This document shows, piece by piece, positions 31,172-35,129 of a stretch of DNA of 35,129 bases (positions are counted from its first letter, which is position 1; every line of letters begins with the position of its first letter). The notes under the pieces were generated by a model, which worked only from the letters and a program-made list of their open reading frames with translations, was not told the origin of the DNA and searched no databases. The position numbers were made by a program, and so were the translations under genes. Location: contig NZ_JADEWT010000065.1 of the NCBI RefSeq assembly GCF_015207505.1, positions 1 through 35,129 of the forward strand, given 5' to 3'. Source of the DNA: Tychonema sp. LEGE 06208 (GTDB taxonomy: Bacteria > Cyanobacteriota > Cyanobacteriia > Cyanobacteriales > Microcoleaceae).

Positions 31172-31843
31172 CTACGATCGCCACTCAATCTGTCCCTGCA
31201 AACAGCCCAAAGCCTCCGCCGTCTCCACCTGCGGAAACTGCGCGTAAAAGCGACTGACACTGTAAAAAGGGTGAGGAGTCTCCAGAATAATCGACTTATC
31301 GCCTATTTGCGCCAAAAATCTCATCAAATCATGGGGGGCCACGGGCGAACAAATCCACAAAGCAGCCGGTTGCTGCGACTGCAAAGCCTGCGCCGCCACA
31401 GCCACCGTCATCCCCGTAGCAATGCCATCGTCCACCAAAATCGCCAAAGCCCCCGCCGCGCTGACATTTGGTCGTCCCGAAGCCAAATCTGCCAGCAGAG
31501 ATTGAGCGCTATTTTCAGCTTGCTGGAGTGCTGATTTTTGCCAGCGTAAACTTGGCTGTTTTTGATTTTGCCAGAGAACATGGCCGTCAGCAGTTGCCGC
31601 CCCGATCGCCAATTCCAAATTATCCGGGCGAGTAATTTTCTTGGCGACAACCACATCCAAAGCACAACCCAAGCGGCGGGCGATCGGCACAGCAACGGGC
31701 AAACCCCCGCGCGGCAAGGCATAAACAATCGGTTTCACAGCATTTTGTGCCGTTAAATTCAACTTGCCGAGCTCGTTTTCAACAGCAGCAGCCAGTTTTT
31801 CGCCTGCATCGGCGCGATCGTCAAAAAACGGGTTAGACAACAT
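31172..31843 (-). CDS. Phosphoribosyltransferase family protein
   Basis: A 223-residue protein. The type I PRTase fold is shown by FFDDRADAGEKLAAAV at the start, VYALPRGGLPVAVPIARRL, LDVVVAKKI and the PRPP loop AILVDDGIATGMT (134-146). A C-terminal AHPFYSV-like segment (ETPHPFYSVSRFYAQF) is typical of this group, often found as single-domain proteins beside hydrolases. The acceptor base is unknown; a role in salvage is only inferred. Confidence 0.85.
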   Translation of the reverse strand: MLSNPFFDDRADAGEKLAAAVENELGKLNLTAQNAVKPIVYALPRGGLPVAVPIARRLGCALDVVVAKKITRPDNLELAIGAATADGHVLWQNQKQPSLRWQKSALQQAENSAQSLLADLASGRPNVSAAGALAILVDDGIATGMTVAVAAQALQSQQPAALWICSPVAPHDLMRFLAQIGDKSIILETPHPFYSVSRFYAQFPQVETAEALGCLQGQIEWRS

Positions 31844-31888
31844 ATTTCTGCCTGTACGAACTCAACCAAAAATGTGAAATTTGAGAGT

Positions 31889-31955
31889 CAGAAACTCGGT
31901 TTATTCGCAGATACTTCGCGGCTAAACCAATATTTCTCCGAAAAAACGGGTTTCT
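31889..31955. repeat. AGAAACYCGGTTT palindromic repeat
   Basis: CAGAAACTCGGTTTATTCGC at the left and GAAAAAACGGGTTTCTGTG at the right are imperfect inverted copies; same family as 17353-17413 and 28875-28938. It lies in the 260-base gap before the uracil-DNA glycosylase gene. Confidence 0.6.
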
Positions 31956-32103
31956 GTGTCGCTAGTCCTATGAGATTTGCGAGTGTTAAATTGAAATTGT
32001 GCCCGATCGCATCGCATAAAAGCATCTAGCCAATCTCAAATCACAAAACCCGATCTAAACTATAAACTCTAGACTCAACAAAATCTCTCTAATTGTAAAA
32101 TAT

Positions 32104-32781
32104 ATGTCCAGCGACTTGCAACTCAGTCTTTTTGACAGCAATCAAAGTGCCGCCTTCCAAAACGACTCAATCCCAGTAAATGCCAAAATTCCCATTCCTC
32201 CGGGCACGTATCAAAATATGGAACAAATCGGCGAGCACTGCAATCGCTGTCACCGCTGCGAATTGGGCAACACCCGCACTCACGCCGTCATCGGGCGCGG
32301 CAATCCTCAAGCCTCAATTTTGATTGTGGGAGAAGCGCCCGGACAAAACGAAGATGAAACCGGATTACCCTTCGTCGGGCGATCGGGCAAACTACTAGAT
32401 AAGATTTTAGAATCCGTAGAATTGAGTGCAGAAACCGACGTTTTCATAGCCAACGTCATCAAATGTCGCCCACCCAAAAACCGTCCTCCCACAGCCAAAG
32501 AAATCGAAGCTTGCAAACCTTACTTGCTCGAACAAATTCGCATTTTAGATCCAAAAATTATTTTATTAACCGGTGCAACAGCCCTGAAAGGATTGTTAAG
32601 CGACAAGCGGCCAATTAGTAAAATCCGAGGTCAATGGATTGAATGGGAAGGACGGCTGTGTATGCCAATTTTCCACCCCTCATACTTGTTACGAAATCCT
32701 TCCCGCGAACCTGAGACACCAAAATGGTTTATGTGGCAAGATATGCAGGCTATAAAGGCTAAATTGGATGAATTAAAATAG
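32104..32781 (+). CDS. Family 4 uracil-DNA glycosylase (Fe-S type)
   Basis: A 225-residue enzyme that removes uracil from DNA. Motif 1 GEAPGQNEDETGLPFVGRSG begins at residue 76, NVIKCRPPKNRPP follows, and the active-site motif HPSYLLR (191-197) is intact. The four cysteines for the 4Fe-4S cluster are C49, C52, C121 and C137. Residues 6-10, QLSLF, fit the beta-clamp binding consensus (QLxLF) and lie in a flexible N-terminal tail, so the enzyme probably docks on the replication clamp. The start ATG 32104 retains this motif. Confidence 0.92.
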   Translation: MSSDLQLSLFDSNQSAAFQNDSIPVNAKIPIPPGTYQNMEQIGEHCNRCHRCELGNTRTHAVIGRGNPQASILIVGEAPGQNEDETGLPFVGRSGKLLDKILESVELSAETDVFIANVIKCRPPKNRPPTAKEIEACKPYLLEQIRILDPKIILLTGATALKGLLSDKRPISKIRGQWIEWEGRLCMPIFHPSYLLRNPSREPETPKWFMWQDMQAIKAKLDELK

Positions 32782-32814
32782 CAATAGCAATAAATTTTTG
32801 TTGTTGATTGATAA

Positions 32815-32868
32815 GGGCGGGTTTCACCAACAATCTCTGATATTTACCACAATCTCAAAAACCCGCCC
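32815..32868. terminator. Bidirectional terminator between convergent genes
   Basis: GGGCGGGTTT (32815-32824) pairs perfectly with AAACCCGCCC (32859-32868), followed by CCTTTGC on the plus strand. The loop is 34 bases. It lies between the ends of the glycosylase gene and the leftward hypothetical gene, so it may serve both. Confidence 0.5.
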
Positions 32869-32887
32869 CCTTTGCTTGAAACTCAAG

Positions 32888-33454
32888 TTATGGCTTTGCA
32901 GGACAATCTCGCAACCACAAACGAATCGCCTCAGCAATTGCGCTTGTCTCCCCCTCTGGCGCTAACAACGGGCTAACATCCGTCGCCGTACCAAACCGAG
33001 AAACAATTTTGACTAATTCCCAACCCTTCGGGGTTTTAGCTAAAAACAGCCAGTGATATTGCTGAATTTCGACTCGCTTTCCCCCCAGATACTGCGTTTC
33101 TAAAGTAGTAATAAAAGCTTGATTGGTATTTTCAGGAAGCGCATCTTTAAAATTTAAAGGTAGCGGTTGAAACTCCGGGCGACCTGCTACAATTATTTGA
33201 CGGGACAAGTAACCGGGCGGTGTAGAAGTGTTAGGAGAAAAGTGCGATCGCGCAATTACCCGATTAGCATAACTCGGCAAATCTTGCAACAGGCGATCGA
33301 CTAAAGCTTCTAAATCTGCCGGACAGGGCGATCGCCCTAACAAACCATTCCCCCTTGCATTTATACTCTTAGCATAATTTGTCGCAACATTAACCGCCAG
33401 AGTTGGCATTCTAACCATCGCAGCCAAAATCCTACTTATCAGAAATACATTCAA
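32888..33454 (-). CDS. Conserved hypothetical protein
   Basis: A 188-residue protein. A hydrophobic N-terminus (VFLISRILAAMVRMPTLAV) could be a signal or membrane anchor. The body has LVDRLLQDLPSYANRVIARS, FITTLETQYLGGKRVEIQQY and HWLFLAKTPKGWELVKIVSR with the closing AIRLWLRDCPA. The pattern fits cyanobacterial proteins of unknown role with an NTF2-like or lipoprotein-like core; no family is claimed. Confidence 0.6.
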   Translation of the reverse strand: MNVFLISRILAAMVRMPTLAVNVATNYAKSINARGNGLLGRSPCPADLEALVDRLLQDLPSYANRVIARSHFSPNTSTPPGYLSRQIIVAGRPEFQPLPLNFKDALPENTNQAFITTLETQYLGGKRVEIQQYHWLFLAKTPKGWELVKIVSRFGTATDVSPLLAPEGETSAIAEAIRLWLRDCPAKP

Positions 33455-33605
33455 CCGCCAAAATACTCCTCATCGATCTTAGTCCGCCAATTGTCAAAGC
33501 AATGCTCGTCTGCTACAATTTCCTGTATCCAAACACCATAACACAGCAATATGCAGCACTGGGCACCGAGAAAACAACTGCACGAAGGCAAATATTTAAT
33601 AACGG

Positions 33606-33648
33606 ACACAATTTACGCATTGTAACAGTAACAACCTGTAAATTGTGT
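33606..33648. promoter_or_regulatory. 11-bp perfect inverted repeat before kinase gene
   Basis: ACACAATTTAC (33606-33616) and GTAAATTGTGT (33638-33648) are exact inverted copies with centres 32 bases apart, about three helical turns, ending 32 bases before the start codon. The loop holds GTAACAGTAAC. It may be a two-site operator or a leader hairpin. Confidence 0.5.
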
Positions 33649-33680
33649 TAATCTTAAAACTGTGAAACTAAGGACTTTTT

Positions 33681-35129
33681 ATGAGTCAATGCCTTAATCC
33701 TGATTGCCTGCATCAAAACCCATCCCTCACCAAATTCTGCCAACGCTGCGGAAACAAACTGCTACTCGGAGACAGATACCGTGCAGTTAAATACATTTCC
33801 GAAGGTGGTTTTGGCCGTACATTCAAAGCTGTAGACGAACATCGACTTGATACCATCTGTGTGATTAAACAATTTCTCCCGCAACTACAAGGGAGTGCAG
33901 CTATTCAGAAAGCGACTGAGTTATTCAAACAAGAAGCAGTGAGACTGCGAGATTTGGGTAAACATCCTCAAATCCCTGATTTATTGGCATTTTTTTAACA
34001 AGATAAACGGTTCTATTTAGTACAAGAATTTATAGACGGTGAGGATTTATTAAAAGAATTACAGCAGCAGGGAAAGTTCAGCGAAAAACAGATTAAGCAA
34101 TTACTGACAGAATTGCTACCGATATTAGATTTTGTTCACAAGCAAAAGGTAATTCACCGAGATATTAAGCCCGATAACATCATTAGAAATTCTCGCGATT
34201 CTCTAGTGTTGATTGACTTTGGAGTGGCCAAGGAATTGAGCGGTAGTGTTTTGACTAGAGTGGGAACTGTGACTGGTACTCCTGGTTATGCGCCACCGGA
34301 ATAAATGCAAGGTCATGTTTTTCCAGCGAGTGACCTCTACAGCCTTGGTGTAAGTTGTATTCGGTTATTAACCGGGTGTTTGCTGGAAGAGAAAAATAGA
34401 ACTTTGGCCGACGAACTTTTCGATCCGATGCAAATGGAATGGGTCTGGAGAAATAAAGCACTTTCGATCAGCAATGACTTGGGTAAAGTATTAGATAAAA
34501 TGCTCCTGTTTCCAGTGGGTGCGCGTTATCAATCAGCTACAGAAGTATTGCAAGCTCTTAATTATGTCTCAGTATCACCTACTCAAATATCAGCTAAACG
34601 TCAACCAAAACCTTTTCAGTATTCACCAGTAGCATCTAATCAAATATCAGCTAATCAGGTGATACCTAAACAGACAGCTAGTGAGATAATGCCTAAACAG
34701 GTGGCTAATGAGGTGATGCCTAAACAGCAGACTAATGAGGTACAATTAGTTTCTGCGGTGGGGATGGATTATATAAAATTGCGAGATTTATTAGCAGCAG
34801 GAAAGTGGAAAGAGGCGGATAAGGAAACGGCGAGAGTGACGATCAAAATGGCGGGTAGGGAACAACAAGGATGCCTGAATGATTCATCAATAATAGATAA
34901 ATTTCCCTGCGAAGACTTGCGAACGATTGACCAACTTTGGGTAAAATACAGCAACGGGCGCTTCGGCTTTTCGGTGCAGAAGCGTATCTATCAAAGCCTG
35001 GGGGGAAGTAGGGAATATGATATAAAAATATGGGAAGCGTTTGGCGAGCGCATAGGTTGGAGAAATAAAAACGAATGGCTGTACTACAACAACGTCACTT
35101 TTTCAGAGAAAGCACCAGAAGCTCACCTC
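33681..35129 (+). pseudogene. Zinc ribbon-Ser/Thr kinase-GUN4 gene with two in-frame TAA
   Basis: ATG 33681 (AAGGA seven bases before) opens a frame of 483 codons that runs off the window. Residues 4-23 form a zinc ribbon (C4, C9, C20, C23). The kinase has the Gly loop SEGGFGRTF, K63, HRDIKPDN (159-166), DFG at 179-181 and TPGYAPPE. A linker with repeated PKQ-like units follows, then a GUN4 domain from about 362 (KLRDLLAAGKWKEADKET, GRFGFSVQKRIYQSLGG, ERIGWRN). TAA replaces expected Glu at codon 106 (33996-33998) and Gln at codon 208 (34302-34304). No frameshift is seen. GUN4 binds porphyrins, so the intact protein would link tetrapyrroles to phosphorylation. The last part lies outside the window. 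Confidence 0.85.

Overview
The window looks like chromosomal DNA of a filamentous, non-heterocystous cyanobacterium of the Microcoleus/Oscillatoria/Phormidium type. The grounds are the very frequent GCGATCGC (HIP1) octamers, several long heptanucleotide repeat arrays, many dispersed palindromic repeats, and cyanobacterial gene types (GUN4-fused kinase, TIGR03792 protein, HTH-NB-ARC protein, PAS-rich hybrid kinases). The genus is inferred from memory of such genomes, not from a search. No rRNA, tRNA or CRISPR array was seen.

Layout. 1-820: end of a decayed transposase gene and a dispersed repeat. 838-8946: two large sensor histidine kinases (one a hybrid with two receivers and a GGDEF output) around a methyltransferase, an unreported 3' remnant of an RNA 2'-phosphotransferase gene, and an AAA ATPase. 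9340-9633: a TIGR03792 protein. 9640-17300: an accessory island with at least five toxin-antitoxin loci, nearly all broken (a vapC cut by a heptamer array, a frameshifted brnT, a frameshifted antitoxin, a vapBC cut after about seven toxin codons, a vapC stopped by a 24-bp insertion, and a Panacea/SocA-like gene with a nonsense codon). The same island holds a compact nuclease-methyltransferase plus specificity-subunit restriction system and a divergently transcribed HTH-NB-ARC protein. 17441-18833: a 44-residue membrane protein and a coiled-coil membrane protein. 19419-25650: mostly housekeeping genes, namely oligopeptidase (M3), remA-gmk, a zinc-finger-like hypothetical, and xseA-xseB. 26074-33454: CsbD, PHP phosphoesterase, small hypotheticals, TPR protein, histidine phosphatase, VOC protein, phosphoribosyltransferase, and family 4 uracil-DNA glycosylase. 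33681-end: a zinc-ribbon/Ser-Thr kinase/GUN4 gene interrupted by two in-frame TAA codons and cut by the window end.

How it works together. The sensor kinases, the STAND-like NB-ARC protein and the kinase-GUN4 gene are signalling genes; the island is defence and addiction material under decay. The most informative signals are in the repeats. Four 24-bp elements sit directly after GCGAT, three of them in split HIP1-like sites, and one of them stops a vapC in frame. A 101-bp element with 26-bp inverted ends and a TA duplication sits inside a repeat whose uninterrupted copies lie in the same window. A third repeat abuts the start codon of the socA-like gene and carries its only visible Shine-Dalgarno. 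A promoter with four AAATG boxes spaced exactly 10 bp apart precedes the NB-ARC gene.
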